22,239 nucleotides of DNA from Anaerolinea thermophila. GTDB taxonomy: Bacteria; Chloroflexota; Anaerolineae; Anaerolineales; DRKV01. Both the position numbers and the translations under genes were made by a program. Of this stretch, positions 22,072 through 22,239 are shown one piece after another (the stretch's first letter is position 1; each line of letters opens with the position of its first letter). The stretch lies in the NCBI GenBank assembly GCA_020722405.1, contig DYKW01000006.1, positions 1-22,239 on the forward strand. Direction: 5' to 3'. Under the pieces are notes generated by a model. The model saw only the letters and a list, made by a program, of their open reading frames with translations. It ran no database searches and was not told where the DNA came from.

Positions 22072-22091
22072 GGGCGACCGGTCGGTCGCCC
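22072..22091. repeat. GGGCGACCG palindrome
   Basis: GGGCGACCG and CGGTCGCCC separated by GT, a perfect 9-bp inverted repeat inside the repaired 3' end of the GxxExxY gene. Probably a dispersed palindromic repeat. Confidence 0.65.
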
Positions 22092-22239
22092 GTACTTCAC
22101 CACCCGGCGAATGCCATCCTTCAGGCAGGACCCTGACATTGCAGTTGATCAGCAAGCCCACCTTGCAACCAGAAAGCTTCAGGTAGGAAAGCAACTGAGC
22201 CTGATGAATCGGCATCACCTCGACAATGACCGCTTCTTC

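Larger units (their letters stand above)
22017..22239 (-). pseudogene. GxxExxY family protein, C-terminal part, frameshifted
   Basis: The gene enters from the right edge. EEAVIVEVMPIHQAQLLSYL followed by KLSGCKVGLLIN matches the conserved C-terminal part of GxxExxY proteins (usually P-x-H-x-A-Q-L-L-x-Y-L-K-L-S-G). The frame then shifts: CCTGCCTG (22122-22129) is a 4-bp tandem duplication. Removing one copy restores VLKDGIRRVVKYGR, the family's usual ending, and a TGA at 22017. As it stands the frame runs on to 21889 through unrelated sequence. The repaired tail reads through a palindrome and a repeat (SAFSAGSAVNRYD), so these elements form the 3' end. Whether the duplication is real or an assembly artefact is open. 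This is a different gene copy from the one at 1-108. Confidence 0.75.

Overview
The window looks like a chromosomal piece of a Chloroflexota bacterium, probably an Anaerolineae-type lineage. This is inferred from gene content only: a multi-GAF giant sensor kinase, a YceD/DUF177 protein, a DUF402 protein, and intergenic DNA full of short degenerate repeats and GxxExxY genes. No rRNA, tRNA, CRISPR array, transposase or integrase was seen. Every supported gene lies on the minus strand, so the order below follows transcription, from high to low coordinates.

Right edge (about 22017-22239): the 3' end of a GxxExxY-family gene, frameshifted by a 4-bp tandem duplication. Next, 19468-21837 is a two-gene operon behind a good sigma70-type promoter. 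It encodes a left-handed beta-helix (hexapeptide repeat) protein and a relative of cyanobacterial acyl-ACP reductase that keeps the catalytic cysteine.

Signalling block (about 9168-19342): a receiver protein with a degenerate GGDEF domain (GGDNF), then a 2,668-residue membrane-anchored histidine kinase with one PAS-like domain, about twelve tandem GAF domains, a second PAS domain and a HisKA/HATPase core. A stand-alone CheY-like receiver follows, then an alpha/beta-hydrolase-fold protein whose nucleophile serine is replaced by glycine. A strong intrinsic terminator closes the block.

Thiamine block (about 3416-8690): a consensus promoter, a TPP riboswitch with a visible terminator/antiterminator, then thiamine pyrophosphokinase, a thiamine-binding lipoprotein, a double-domain permease and an ATPase. 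A DUF402 gene interrupted by one in-frame TAG ends it. The riboswitch ties thiamine uptake and its conversion to TPP to the TPP level. This block is clearly richer in G+C than the kinase gene.

Left accessory region (about 704-3415): repeat-rich DNA, a decayed DUF4160/DUF2442 pair, and a run of small genes separated by imperfect inverted repeats that resemble integron attC sites. Stop codons lie at or just before the inferred R'' boxes, so this may be an integrase-less cassette cluster. It ends at yceD (194-703), after which the usual rpmF is missing and the 5' end of a second GxxExxY gene runs off the left edge.
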